43,834 nt of DNA, from assembly GCA_035570275.1 (NCBI GenBank), contig DATMNI010000082.1, positions 1 to 43,834 of the forward strand, in the 5' to 3' direction. The notes below the pieces were generated by a model. The model saw only the letters and a list, made by a program, of their open reading frames with translations, was not told the origin of the DNA and searched no databases. The stretch is from DATMNI01 sp035570275. Its GTDB lineage: Bacteria > Acidobacteriota > Terriglobia > Bryobacterales > Bryobacteraceae. Below, one piece after another: positions 24,106 to 33,612 of the stretch; position 1 is the stretch's first letter; each line of letters starts with the position of its first letter. The position numbers and the translations under genes were made by a program.

Positions 24106-25131
24106 TCATGCTTTGAGGTACGGTTTCAGATACGCATCGAGCTCCTTGCGGATCTCTTCGATTGACATCTGCTGTCCGCGTGCTCTGGCGCCGCCGCCGC
24201 CGCGCCCTCCCGATCCGGCTCCGGCAGCCGCCGCGCCCGTGCGAAGTTTCGTACCCGGCTTGAAAACTCCACGGGCGATCATGATGTCTACTGAGCTAAC
24301 TGGCGTAATGCTGGCAAAGGCTTGAATCCTTCCAAACATGTCGAACGCCTCCCGCTTCTGTCCTTTGTGAAAAAGGTCGAAGGCGGACGCAAACACGTCG
24401 GCCAGGTCCATATAGGGACAGTGACCGGAGAATCCTTTCTCCATTTCGACGATCATGGCGTTGGCGCCGCCGCCGGAGAATACTTTCAGTTGATCGCCGG
24501 TCCTTTCGCGTATTTCCGAGATGCGCTCGAGCGGGTTGCCCGATTCGTCCTTCACATAACGAAAGGTCGGAATGGTCTTGTACATTTGGACCAGCAGGTC
24601 CACGCTGAAGTTTCCGACAGCCTGCGCAAAAAAAGGAAGACCCGTGATGCTGCCTACCTCTTGATAGTAGGCGAGGACAGCTTTATCATCGCTCGCGTTG
24701 GTGGGCGGAAGCGAAATAATGGCGTCCGCGCCCAGCTTTTCCGCGTGCTTGGCGTATCGGGTAACCGTGTCAACGTCCGGGCCTTGCACGCCGATCACAA
24801 TCGCCGTCTTCCCGCCTTTACCGGCGGAGAGGGCCGCCTCGGCGCCGTCCAGCCGTTCCTTCTCGGACATGGTGTTCCAACCGCTGGCGTTCTGCGGCCA
24901 CACAAAACCATGCACGCCGCCGCGATTGCTGAACTTAACCTGAGCCGCCATGCCCTCGAGGTCAATCTTGTCGTCCGGAGTGAAGGGCGTAAACCCAATC
25001 GGGAAAAGCCCGCGGAGTGGCTTGGCTGTGGCGGCCGCCCGCGCGCCATGGGAAAGGGCCAAGCCAGCCAGGCCAAGACCCATCGTTTGCAAGAAATCCC
25101 GTCTGCCTGAAGCGCCATTTTGATTTGTCAT
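24106..25131 (-). CDS. Tat-exported DapA/NanA-superfamily (dihydrodipicolinate-synthase-like) protein
   Basis: 341 residues from the ATG at 25131; the open frame to 25206 is not needed. The N-terminus GRRDFLQTMGLGLAGLALS is a textbook twin-arginine signal, odd for a family that is normally cytosolic. The TIM-barrel pattern is clear (LRGLFPIGFTPFTPDDKIDL, IVIGVQGPDVDTVTRYAKHA, LGADAIISLPPTN). The Schiff-base Lys is in TFRYVKDESGNP. Two canonical motifs are replaced: the GTTGE loop reads PQNASGW, and the YxVPGRTG segment with its catalytic Tyr reads FAQAVGNFS. Near the C-terminus is an Ala/Gly/Arg-rich insert (GAGSGGRGGGGARARG). A class I aldolase or lyase on a 2-keto acid is plausible but not assured. 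It precedes the propeller gene and follows the receptor gene. Confidence 0.88.
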   Translation of the reverse strand: MTNQNGASGRRDFLQTMGLGLAGLALSHGARAAATAKPLRGLFPIGFTPFTPDDKIDLEGMAAQVKFSNRGGVHGFVWPQNASGWNTMSEKERLDGAEAALSAGKGGKTAIVIGVQGPDVDTVTRYAKHAEKLGADAIISLPPTNASDDKAVLAYYQEVGSITGLPFFAQAVGNFSVDLLVQMYKTIPTFRYVKDESGNPLERISEIRERTGDQLKVFSGGGANAMIVEMEKGFSGHCPYMDLADVFASAFDLFHKGQKREAFDMFGRIQAFASITPVSSVDIMIARGVFKPGTKLRTGAAAAGAGSGGRGGGGARARGQQMSIEEIRKELDAYLKPYLKA

Positions 25132-25463
25132 GTTGTTCGCCTTTTCAGCGGGCGCACGCGTAGCCTGCGTCCAAGTCCTGAGCGGGAGTATATATCCGCC
25201 TTCCAACGGAAGTCAATCGCATGAAGAACTCCGCCGTAACGAGGCGGCCTGCTACCGCCACATTCGCGTAAATTGTAATGGTGGCAACGCATTCCCGCCA
25301 AGGGAGATCGGCAAGAGTCAACAATCCTCGGATTGCGCCGGACGCCATAATGCCGCCGGTGGCGGTTCATCAAGATGATCGGAACGCGCAGCTCTCAGCG
25401 ATTTCAGGGCAGGCGATCAGCCTGCCCCATGTCAGAACCGAAGGCGCCCCGCACGGCTGGTGC
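25132..25463. other. Gene-free stretch with a solo palindrome
   Basis: No gene seen in these 332 bp. At about 25406-25428, GGGCAGGCGATCAGCCTGCC plus CCA is a solo palindrome that resembles one end of the dispersed GTGGGGC/GCCCCAC elements. It could also act as a transcript-end hairpin for the receptor gene that stops at 25464, since its position just downstream fits. Confidence 0.5.
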
Positions 25464-28400
25464 TTAGAAGCCCAACCGCAGGGAAGCCTGCACCACGCGC
25501 GGCGAGCGCGATGAAGTCACCTGGCCGAAGGTCGGGTTCACTTGAGCGCCAGCGGTGTCGAATCGCGCCGTGGTGTCCAAGCTGGCGGCTTCGGTATGGT
25601 TGAAGGCGTTGTACATCTCCCAACGGAATCGGAAGGTTCGCGTTTCCTTTCCAAGAGGAAAGACCTTCGTGAGAGAGATGTCCCAGTTGTTCAATCCGGG
25701 ACCTCGGGAAATATCCTTCGGCGCATTACCGGCGCTGCCCTGGGGCGGTCTTGCAAACACGCTGGTATTGAAAAACCTGGTCAGCGAACGGTCGCCATAG
25801 TCCAATTGCGCCTTCCCGGTTACCATGACGCGGGCGCCATCGCCGCCGCCGGTAATGTCGGCGTTGTCGGTGGTCGTGTAATTGACGCCCAGCGGCGATC
25901 CGCTCACAAATGACGTCACGCCGGAAACTTGCCAGTTATCGAACACCACACCGGCCACCCGGTTCGGCAGCACCTTGGTCAGTTTGGGGAGATCCCAGTT
26001 GTAGTTCGCGACGAAGTTGTGGGTCTGATCGAAGCCGGCCTTCCCATACGACCAGACGCGCAGCGATTCGTAGAGAGGAATGGCGCCGGCCTCGCCATCG
26101 GTGAGATCCATGGCTTTCGAATACGTGTAGGCGATTCCGTACTGCATCCCCTTGGCAAAGCGCCGGTTCAAGCTGACTTGCAGCGAGTGGTAGTTGGACG
26201 TGCCGATGGTGTTGTAGATATTGGCGCTTCCGTAACCGGGAAGCGGGCGGAAGAAATTGTCCGGCAGCGGCTTGCCGTTGGTGGAATCGAGATTTCGCGC
26301 CAGGAAGTGCGCTCCATAAGGAACCGTGTTGATATTCTGGGATTGGATCAAGTGCCGGCCCAACGTCCCCACATAGGCGACATCGAGCAGCGTATTCATG
26401 GGCAGCGACTTCTGAATACCCAGCGTGAGGTTATAGGTGCTGGGCGTCTTATAGCCGGGGTCGTAGCCGTAAATATTGCCGGGAGGCGAGGTGTAGCCGG
26501 TTGTGTTCAAGAGCGTCGACAACGAACTGTAGTAGATGTTGGGATTGATCTGAACTGGCGGGTTCAGCGGCAGACTCCAGAAAATGCCCGCCGTGGCCGG
26601 TCGCGTCTGGTAGAGAATTCCCGCGCCGCCGCGAACCGCCAGCGATCCGTTCCCGAACACGTCGTAAGCAAAGCCTAATCTGGGTCCAAGCTGAACGGGC
26701 GGCTGTGGCTGGAAATCATTACCGAGTTTATACGTCGAGTCCGTTCCCAGAACCATGCCGTTGTTTTGGTTGCCGGAGTTGGGGGCGTAGAAACCGATCA
26801 GTGGCGCGGGCAGATACTGTCCCGTGAGAGGATTGTATGCCTGCCGGGTCTTGGTGGCCGGGTTAATACCGGGCACCAGCAACTGCGGCGCCTGCGCGGG
26901 ATTGTACAACGACAGGTCGAAAGCCGCGTTTTGGTGATTGGCTGAGCAGGCGCACTCTTGTGTGAGAGGCGTATAGCGAGTCAGTCTCAAGCCGTGGTCG
27001 AGGGTGAGCCGCCGCGTGATGCGGTAAGTGTCTTGCACGTACCACTCGACGTCCCAAGTCCGGGCCTCGCTGGCCCACCGCGAACTCGACTCGTTGTAGT
27101 TGGTGAAATTGCCGAGCAGGGCGTTGGAAAACGGATCGCCGCTCTCGGCTGAGTTGTTTGTATCGGGAGAAAAGGAGAGGGCTCCCGCAAAAGCGGCGCG
27201 GAATCCTTTTCGGCTACGGAACCGGTTCAGGTAGATTCCAGCCTTGAACGTGTGCTTGTCCTTGACCCACGTCAAGCTATTACTGAAGTCGAAATTGGTG
27301 TCCGCGCCGAACAGCGGGAACCGATTGTCGTAGGTGATCGACGGGCCATTGGAAATGACTCCCGTGAAGGCGACCGTCGGCACCACATCGAACGGGTTCA
27401 GCGCCGGGTAAAGCTGGCCGACTTTGAATCCGACCTTGGAGCGCTGGATGAGGGCGAGTTGATCGGCGTCGATCGTATTGGACTCGATGCTATGCCGGAC
27501 GCCCGCCGAAAACTCGTTCACGATGGTGGGGCTGAAAATATGGACATAGTTCATGGTCCCGCCGTCGTCCGTGTAACTGTAGTGGGTTGTGCCTAGACCC
27601 CAGTTGGCCAGGCCCGACGACGCGGCGTACCCGTTCTGGTAGTTCTTCCAGGCGGAATACCGAACGGAAATCTTGTCTTTTGCCGTCGGGTTCCAGTCGC
27701 CGTGTATCACGTTCTGATTCTTCGGCAGTTGCAGGCTTTCGAGGAACGTGAAGTTATAGTTCCCTCCGGTGACTGCGCGGTTGTCGAAATTCGGCGTCTT
27801 GAGAATCTTAAGCAGAGCCAGTCCGTTCGAATCGATCATGTTGGCCGGAATGATATTCCCCGGAAACGGCGCCCCGCCGGCCAAGGGGTTCTTGATCGTG
27901 ATTAACCTGCCGCTGGTGTCGAGCGTTTGAGAAAAGTCTCCGCTGAGTTCCCGCTGCGTCGGCATGGTCAAGGTCCGCAGCGCCTGGGGAGAATAGCTCT
28001 GCCAGAGGTCGCCGGAATAAAAGAAGAACAGCTTGTCCTTGTTGACGTTGAATTTTCCCGGAATATAGAGCGGCCCGCCCAGCGTGAATCCTTCGTTGTT
28101 GTAGCGGTAAATGGGCTTGGGTACGTTGTTCCGGTTGTTCTGCCAGCTGTTGGCGTTGAACATCTCGTGACGTTTGTACCAGTAACCCGTGCCGTGAAAA
28201 TCTCTGGTGCCGGACTTGGTCACGATTCTGATTTCGGCGCCGCCGTTGCGGCCGTACTCGGCCTGGTAGTTGTTGAGCAGAACTTTTACTTCAGCCACGG
28301 CGTCCAGGTTAATCGGGCTCACCTGCGTGGGTGCGCCCCCGTCGTTGGTCGCCAGGCCGTCCACTGACACGGCGTTCGTATTCGTTCGGTTGCCCTGAAT

Positions 28401-28955
28401 GTTGGGCACAGTCGATCCCCAGGAGCCGCCCATGGCTTCTTCGTCGGTGATATTCGTCACCCCCGGCAGCAACTTCAGCAGCGACATCGCCTCTCTGCCT
28501 CTCACCTGCAGCATCGCGGTTTCATTGGCGGTCAGCAGCGCGGAATGCTCCGAGCTGTTCGTCGAAACGACGGAGCCTTGTGTTTCCACCAGGACCGATT
28601 CTGTCACTGCGCCGACGTCCAGCTTGATTTCGCCTAGCGCAAACACATCGTTCGCCGTAAGGTTCATGCCTTTTCTTTGGTACCCTTTGAAACCTTGCTG
28701 CTCAACCTTCACCGAGTACTGGCCAGGCTGCACGGCGGGAAACGTGAAGACGCCGGAATTATTGGTAACGCTTTTCCGAATATCTCCCGTCTGTTCGTTA
28801 GCCAACTTGATCGATGCGCCCACCACGATACTGCCCGATGGATCCACCACGCTGCCTGTGAAGCGCCCACTCACTGTTTGGGCATTGGCTGCTGTGACAA
28901 GCACGGCCGCCCACAAAACGCCGAGGGTCCCCGTGCGAAACGGCCGGAAAGACAT
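25464..28955 (-). CDS. TonB-dependent-receptor-like (Oar-type) outer-membrane protein
   Basis: 1163 residues with AAGGAG before the ATG at 28955. Signal peptide (LGVLWAAVLVTAANA|Q), carboxypeptidase-regulatory-like domain at about 27-115 (RFTGSVVDPSGSIVVGASIK, GQYSVKVEQQGFKGYQRKG), plug at about 120-260 (GREAMSLLKLLPGVTNITDE, AEYGRNGGAEIRIVTKSGTR), then a barrel of about 900 residues ending in VVQASLRLGF. It is separated by about 330 bp from the DapA-family/propeller pair on the same strand and may be co-regulated with it. It is divergent, with about 130 bp between starts, from the PQQ dehydrogenase at 29089, so both promoters lie in 28956-29088. Confidence 0.93.
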   Translation of the reverse strand: MSFRPFRTGTLGVLWAAVLVTAANAQTVSGRFTGSVVDPSGSIVVGASIKLANEQTGDIRKSVTNNSGVFTFPAVQPGQYSVKVEQQGFKGYQRKGMNLTANDVFALGEIKLDVGAVTESVLVETQGSVVSTNSSEHSALLTANETAMLQVRGREAMSLLKLLPGVTNITDEEAMGGSWGSTVPNIQGNRTNTNAVSVDGLATNDGGAPTQVSPINLDAVAEVKVLLNNYQAEYGRNGGAEIRIVTKSGTRDFHGTGYWYKRHEMFNANSWQNNRNNVPKPIYRYNNEGFTLGGPLYIPGKFNVNKDKLFFFYSGDLWQSYSPQALRTLTMPTQRELSGDFSQTLDTSGRLITIKNPLAGGAPFPGNIIPANMIDSNGLALLKILKTPNFDNRAVTGGNYNFTFLESLQLPKNQNVIHGDWNPTAKDKISVRYSAWKNYQNGYAASSGLANWGLGTTHYSYTDDGGTMNYVHIFSPTIVNEFSAGVRHSIESNTIDADQLALIQRSKVGFKVGQLYPALNPFDVVPTVAFTGVISNGPSITYDNRFPLFGADTNFDFSNSLTWVKDKHTFKAGIYLNRFRSRKGFRAAFAGALSFSPDTNNSAESGDPFSNALLGNFTNYNESSSRWASEARTWDVEWYVQDTYRITRRLTLDHGLRLTRYTPLTQECACSANHQNAAFDLSLYNPAQAPQLLVPGINPATKTRQAYNPLTGQYLPAPLIGFYAPNSGNQNNGMVLGTDSTYKLGNDFQPQPPVQLGPRLGFAYDVFGNGSLAVRGGAGILYQTRPATAGIFWSLPLNPPVQINPNIYYSSLSTLLNTTGYTSPPGNIYGYDPGYKTPSTYNLTLGIQKSLPMNTLLDVAYVGTLGRHLIQSQNINTVPYGAHFLARNLDSTNGKPLPDNFFRPLPGYGSANIYNTIGTSNYHSLQVSLNRRFAKGMQYGIAYTYSKAMDLTDGEAGAIPLYESLRVWSYGKAGFDQTHNFVANYNWDLPKLTKVLPNRVAGVVFDNWQVSGVTSFVSGSPLGVNYTTTDNADITGGGDGARVMVTGKAQLDYGDRSLTRFFNTSVFARPPQGSAGNAPKDISRGPGLNNWDISLTKVFPLGKETRTFRFRWEMYNAFNHTEAASLDTTARFDTAGAQVNPTFGQVTSSRSPRVVQASLRLGF

Positions 28956-29088
28956 AACCGCTCCTTCTGATCCTGTCAGGATCGGCCTCTAACTTCCCGC
29001 TTTCGAAGTTCGCGGGTTGACTTCCGATGTGAGGGACCATATCATAACCCGTGCTCGCGGTCAAACAAAAAAGAACAGATTCAACGAC

Positions 29089-31020
29089 ATGAAACGAATC
29101 CCGTGCCTGCTCCTCCCCGCCGTTTTCTCCGCCGCTCTTTTCGGCCAAACCGACTGGCCCGTCTTCCACGGCGATCCCGGAGCGACCCGCTACACCACCC
29201 TCAGTGACATAAAAAAGGGCAACGTCGCCAACCTCAAGGTCTCCTGGAAAGCCGACCTCGGCGTGACCGGCGGGGCCGAAGTCACCCCGATCGAAATCGG
29301 AGGAGTCATGTACGTCACGTCGCCCCGGCAAGTGGTATTCGCGCTCGACGCCGCCACCGGACGCGAAATCTGGCGATACGACCCGAAGCTCACCAAGTCG
29401 AGCTTCCATCGGGGCGTCTCCTACTGGCCCGGCGACAAGAACCACCCGCCGCGCGTCGTCGCCGCCACTACCGACGCCCGGCTCTACACTCTCGACGCCA
29501 AGACTGGGCAGCCCGTCCCGAGCTTCGGCGACAACGGCGTCGTGAATCTGCGCGCCGGATTCGCCGACAAGTTCCCCGATTCCCCTTACGGACCCACCTC
29601 CCCCCCGGCGATTTATCGCAACCTGGCGATTCTGAGCTCGCAGCACCAGGAAGGACCGGCGATCGGCCCGAGCGGAGCCATCCGCGCTTTCGATTTACTC
29701 ACCGGCAAAGAGGCCTGGAGATTTCACCTGGTTCCCCAACCCGGCGAACCCGGCAACGATACCTGGGGTCCGGATGGATGGAAAGACCGCTCCGGACCGA
29801 GCTCGTGGGCGCCGATGACCGTCGATGCGGAGCGCCACATGGTCTTCGTCGCGACCGGCAATCCCGGCGACAGCTTCTACGGCGGCGACCGCCCGGGAAC
29901 TAATTTATACGCCAACTGCGTGGTGGCGCTCGACGCCGATTCCGGAAAATTGAAGTGGTATTTCCAGATCGTGCACCACGACATCTACGACTTCGATGTT
30001 CCCGCCGCCCCGGCGCTCATCCATGTCACGCACAACGGCAAGAAGATTCCGGCGGTTGCGCAGATCGCCAAACACGGCCTTCTGTTCATCCTCGACCGCG
30101 CCACGGGCAAGCCGCTCTACGACGTGGAGGAGCGCCCCGTTCCCAAGTCCGACGTCCCCGGTGAACACTCCTGGCCGACCCAGCCCTTTCCCGTCAAGCC
30201 GCCGCCACTGGCGCGCCTTACGGTGACCGAGGCGGAACTCAATCGCACTACACCCGAAACAGCCGCGGCCTGCGAGGCTCTGTTCAAGACTCTAAAACAC
30301 GATGGACCCTTCACCGCCTACAACGCCTCGCAGAAATCCCTCGTGTTCACCGACACCGGCGGAGGAGCGAATTGGTATGGGGTGTCCTTCGACCCCACGC
30401 TCGGCTATATTTACGTGAACATTAACCAACTGGCGGCGGTCGGCCAGTTGATCCCCCGCAAGGCCGAGGAAACCATCCGCTACACGGCCGGACCGACGCG
30501 TCCCGCGATGCCTTACACCAACGACGGTCCTTATACGCCACGTGGCGGATTCAACGACCCTGTCACTGGCCGCCCTTGTTTCCAGCCTCCCTGGGGCGAG
30601 CTGTTCGCGATCAACGCCAATACCGGTGAAATCGCCTGGGAAGTGCCGCTCGGAACCGACGAGGCCATGGAAGCGCGCGGCGTCATGAACACGGGAACCC
30701 GCACGCAGGCCGGCAGTCTGGTGACGTCGAGCGGCCTGCTCTTCATCGCCGGGACGGCCGACCGCCAGCTCCGCGCCTTCGACTCGGCCACCGGAAAGGT
30801 CCTTTGGTCGACGACCACGGAAGGGGCGGTCCGTTCGAATCCGATGACGTATAAGGTCAAAAACGGGAAGCAGTACCTGGTGGTGTACTCGGCCTCGCCC
30901 TTCGGCGGCCGCAGCGGAGCGAGATCGGGGGCTGCGCCACCGGCGACGGAAGCCGCGGCCCGGGGGCCGGCCTCCGCGTCCAACGGTAACGTCCAAGTCA
31001 TCGCCTACACTTTGCCGTAG
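29089..31020 (+). CDS. PQQ-type beta-propeller dehydrogenase without haem domain
   Basis: 643 residues from the ATG at 29089 (signal MKRIPCLLLPAVFSAALFG|Q); the in-frame ATG at 29017 would add a non-signal extension. Quinoprotein propeller blades are visible: WPVFHGDPGATRYTTLSDIK, VVFALDAATGREIWRYDPKL, HRGVSYWPGD, NCVVALDADSGKLKWYFQIV, HHDIYDFDVPAAPALIHV, GSLVTSSGLLFIAGTADRQL. Unlike the paralogues at 19373 and 33613 it has no CxxCH domain, so electrons would leave by a separate carrier. It resembles soluble or membrane glucose/alcohol dehydrogenases; the substrate is unknown. The C-terminus has an Ala/Gly/Arg-rich tail (GGRSGARSGAAPPATEAAAR) before the last strand. It stands 187 bp upstream of the enolase-superfamily gene. 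Confidence 0.92.
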   Translation: MKRIPCLLLPAVFSAALFGQTDWPVFHGDPGATRYTTLSDIKKGNVANLKVSWKADLGVTGGAEVTPIEIGGVMYVTSPRQVVFALDAATGREIWRYDPKLTKSSFHRGVSYWPGDKNHPPRVVAATTDARLYTLDAKTGQPVPSFGDNGVVNLRAGFADKFPDSPYGPTSPPAIYRNLAILSSQHQEGPAIGPSGAIRAFDLLTGKEAWRFHLVPQPGEPGNDTWGPDGWKDRSGPSSWAPMTVDAERHMVFVATGNPGDSFYGGDRPGTNLYANCVVALDADSGKLKWYFQIVHHDIYDFDVPAAPALIHVTHNGKKIPAVAQIAKHGLLFILDRATGKPLYDVEERPVPKSDVPGEHSWPTQPFPVKPPPLARLTVTEAELNRTTPETAAACEALFKTLKHDGPFTAYNASQKSLVFTDTGGGANWYGVSFDPTLGYIYVNINQLAAVGQLIPRKAEETIRYTAGPTRPAMPYTNDGPYTPRGGFNDPVTGRPCFQPPWGELFAINANTGEIAWEVPLGTDEAMEARGVMNTGTRTQAGSLVTSSGLLFIAGTADRQLRAFDSATGKVLWSTTTEGAVRSNPMTYKVKNGKQYLVVYSASPFGGRSGARSGAAPPATEAAARGPASASNGNVQVIAYTLP

Positions 31021-31207
31021 CGTGCACTGCTCAAAGCGCGCTGGCCTCTTGGCGGTGCCTTAGCCCAAGTAGATAGGCGCCCGGGTATCCCTGTGTCTAG
31101 TCAATTGCGCCCGCGTCAAAATATTCGAACTGTTTGAAACTGCGGGATCAGATCCAACGGGCACTGAAACCAACATTTTGAACTACGATTATTAAAAAGG
31201 AGCTGAG

Positions 31208-32491
31208 ATGAATCGGAGAGAGCTACTGAAGTGCGCGGGAACATTTGCGACAGCGGGCGTCACAACGAGTCAGATCCTGCAACCCGTAAAGGCGATCGCT
31301 GCCGATGTCAAGCGGGTCCGTATTCAGAACATCGAAGCGTTCGCGCTTCAATTGCCACGGGCTGGTGGCCAACCGTCCCCCGCGACTGCCGCGACGGGAA
31401 CCCGCGCCGATCCGTCACGTTTAGTGTGCACACGCATCACCACGGAGGCCGGCGTTCGCGGGTATTCGTTCTTGGGTGGTTCGACGGCGGATGTGGAAAA
31501 CGCGAAAAAAGTCATGGTCGGTGAGGATTTATTCGCTGTGGAACAGCACCTCAGTCGTGGCCTGATCAACTGGTCGCCGATAGAAGAATCCGTTTGGGAC
31601 GCGATCGGCAGAACGGCAGGTCAGCCCGTCCACAGGCTGCTGGGAGGAGCGCGACCGGCGACGCTACCGGTATACGTAACTTACGTGTGGGGGGACCGGC
31701 AAATCAAAGTGACGCCCAAACAGCAGGGAGAGTGGGGAGCCGTTGTGAAGAAGGCCGGTTTCACCGCCATGAAGGTCCAGATTATGCGACCGGACTTCAT
31801 GGAAGACGTGGAAGCCTGTTCGGAGATCATGGCAGCGGCGGGACCGGGTTTCCGGACAATGGCCGACCGCACGGCTTCCGCGGCAGGTCTTTGGACCTAT
31901 GCGCAAGGCTTGGCGGCCGCGCAAGCCCTGCAGAAAGCGGGCGTCTGGTGGTTGGAGGAACCCTTCGATCGAAACGACTTCGAAAGTCCGGCACGTCTGG
32001 CGCGCGAGGTAGAGATCCTGATCACGGGTGGCGAAGGCTATCGTGGTCTCGCCGCCTACAGGGAATGTCTGATGCACCACACTTATGACGTTCTCCAGCC
32101 CGATTGCAATGGCGTCGGGGGCATTCTCACGATGCGGAAGGTCGGCGTGATGTGCGAGGCTTGGGGCATCCCAATCTGTCCCCATGGCACCGCCGGGCTG
32201 GGCTGGGCGGGCCGGGTACAAGCATCGGCGGCGATGGGCTCGATGATTCAGGAAATTTCCGTGCTCAATCCACCTCAGTTACCAGACGATCGCGTGAAGC
32301 CGGCGATGCCGATCTTGAATTCAGTGCCGTTTGTCTACCGGGGCGGCGAGGTTGTGGTTCCGCAGGGAGCCGGTCTAGGATTGGACTTGAACGAGGAGGC
32401 GATAAACCGTTTCCGCGTGGATGGCCCCGTTAGCGGTCGAGGCGCCGCTTCCGGAGCCCCGCCAGCACCAGCCGCTGGGCGCAGGCAGTAG
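31208..32491 (+). CDS. Tat-exported enolase-superfamily (mandelate racemase/muconate lactonizing type) protein
   Basis: 427 residues, start at the ATG 31208 (AAAAAGGAG upstream). N-terminal MNRRELLKCAGTFATAG is a twin-arginine signal. The capping domain (IQNIEAFALQLPR, TEAGVRGYSFLGG, SVWDAIGRTAGQPVHRLLGG) and barrel follow. Metal ligands are the Asp in TMADRTAS, Glu in WWLEEPFDR and Glu in TGGEGYRG. The His-Asp pair of mandelate-racemase-like members is present (LQPDCNGVGG, CPHGTAGLGWAG). The usual KxK on the second strand reads KVQ (FTAMKVQIMRPD), so one base is lost. Sugar-acid dehydratase activity is the likeliest family function, not proven. The C-terminal tail is Gly/Ala/Pro/Arg-rich (GRGAASGAPPAPAAGRRQ). 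Export is unusual for the family. Confidence 0.9.
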   Translation: MNRRELLKCAGTFATAGVTTSQILQPVKAIAADVKRVRIQNIEAFALQLPRAGGQPSPATAATGTRADPSRLVCTRITTEAGVRGYSFLGGSTADVENAKKVMVGEDLFAVEQHLSRGLINWSPIEESVWDAIGRTAGQPVHRLLGGARPATLPVYVTYVWGDRQIKVTPKQQGEWGAVVKKAGFTAMKVQIMRPDFMEDVEACSEIMAAAGPGFRTMADRTASAAGLWTYAQGLAAAQALQKAGVWWLEEPFDRNDFESPARLAREVEILITGGEGYRGLAAYRECLMHHTYDVLQPDCNGVGGILTMRKVGVMCEAWGIPICPHGTAGLGWAGRVQASAAMGSMIQEISVLNPPQLPDDRVKPAMPILNSVPFVYRGGEVVVPQGAGLGLDLNEEAINRFRVDGPVSGRGAASGAPPAPAAGRRQ

Positions 32492-32728
32492 TGAACCCAC
32501 GCCAGCAATCCCCGCCTCTGCTTTCGTAATTGAGGAAGAGCCGCTCGGTTGACCCGTTGAGTTCTGACGACATTCACGTCATACAGCTCTGCAAGTTGTT
32601 CGGGCAGGAAAGCTTACCGCGGGACCGAATGGCTGAACGGCAAACCACGTGGACATTCGCGCCATGAGTTCGACGTTGCTTTACAGCAGTCAACCTATTA
32701 TTTAACTTCCCCTAACTTAACTAAACGC

Positions 32729-32768
32729 AAAAAGCCCCGCAGGCCCGGGATAATGGGCCGGCGGGGCT
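32729..32768 (-). terminator. Strong Rho-independent terminator
   Basis: GCCCCGC (32734-32740) pairs with GCGGGGC (32761-32767), and the inner GGCCC/GGGCC extends the stem. On the minus strand the stem is followed by TTTTTGCG, so it terminates the small basic-protein gene that ends 16 bp upstream at 32784. Confidence 0.85.
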
Positions 32769-32783
32769 TCTGGCATCCCGCAC

Positions 32784-33023
32784 TTACTGCTTCACGGCAG
32801 GGGCGGGCTTGGCAGCGGGCCTGGCGGCGGCGGTGGTGGTGCTGCCGCTGGTCTTTTTCACGGCCGGTTTCACGGCGTGCTTTTTGGTCTGCTTCTTCAC
32901 CTTGGGGGTGGTAACGGCCGGCGCCCCTTTGCCGCTGGCGGGCGGCGTGGCCGGGGTCTGGGCGGCAAATGTCAGGGGCAGGGTGGCGAATGCCAGAGCG
33001 ATGGTCATCAATGTCGTTTTCAT
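32784..33023 (-). CDS. Small secreted Lys/Ala/Pro-rich basic protein
   Basis: 79 residues from the ATG at 33023, preceded by AGGAGA; an upstream in-frame ATG (33101) lacks such a site and would bury the signal. Signal peptide MKTTLMTIALAFATLPLTFA|A. The mature part is about 55 residues of low complexity, rich in Lys, Ala, Pro, Thr (TTPKVKKQTKKHAVKPAVKK), with no cysteines. It belongs to no family I recognise; similar short Lys/Ala/Pro proteins are annotated as hypothetical in Acidobacteriota. A perfect ribosome site and a strong terminator support a real monocistronic gene. Charge suggests binding to an anionic polymer such as DNA, LPS or cell-wall material, which is a guess. Confidence 0.75.
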   Translation of the reverse strand: MKTTLMTIALAFATLPLTFAAQTPATPPASGKGAPAVTTPKVKKQTKKHAVKPAVKKTSGSTTTAAARPAAKPAPAVKQ

Positions 33024-33288
33024 CTTTTTTTTCTCCTGGCGGGTTCTGGCTTGTAGCCGCCCGCTCACAATCCCATCATGCGGCTTAAGCGCCGGAAACA
33101 CGATAGCCTGCGCAGGCTACTGCAGGGGCCCAATTCGGGGCTGGGACGGTTAAGCTTTGTTCGTATTTGGAGCTCCGCACGCGCGCTCCGTTAGCGCAGC
33201 TCTGGACTGTGCCTCCTGAGCCGGGCAAGCGCTGCCAGTAGTCAAAGCAACTCGATCAAACCATGTAAACCGAAAGTCCTGCAGGTGT

Positions 33289-33540
33289 TCACCTCCCGCT
33301 CTTCCGCATCCGGAAGAATGCGTAGCTCAACGCCGTGTAGAAAGCGCAGCTCACCCCGATAGTGAGGCCGAAGTTTACGTCGTGCAACCATCCCCCGCTA
33401 AATACCACAGCTACGAGGAGTCCCGGCAGCATCAACAGACCGACACCGGCCTGAACCGTGTTTCCAAGCCGGTACCAAGGCCACGCCGGCAGGGTGCCTA
33501 GAGTGCATCCTATGAGCGCAGATTTGATTAGCACCTTCAT
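33289..33540 (-). CDS. Small membrane protein of unknown function
   Basis: 83 residues with two to three hydrophobic segments (about 5-20 IKSALIGCTLGTLPAW, 30-49 QAGVGLLMLPGLLVAVVFSG, 57-76 FGLTIGVSCAFYTALSYAFF) and a basic C-terminus (RMRKSGR). An AGGAATAG sequence precedes the ATG. No family recognised. It lies alone between the small secreted basic protein (start 33023) and the PQQ dehydrogenase stop (33613). Confidence 0.6.
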   Translation of the reverse strand: MKVLIKSALIGCTLGTLPAWPWYRLGNTVQAGVGLLMLPGLLVAVVFSGGWLHDVNFGLTIGVSCAFYTALSYAFFRMRKSGR

Positions 33541-33612
33541 GCCTACTATTCCTGATATTTAATCGTCGTCGTGATGTGTGGCCGCAGGCCATCTATCGCG
33601 AACATGAGTTCC

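Noticed and set aside
32525..32667. Short plus-strand frame (SSDDIHVIQLCKLFGQESL) between the enolase gene and the terminator
   Set aside because: At most about 47 codons from a TTG, with no ribosome site and no recognised motif.
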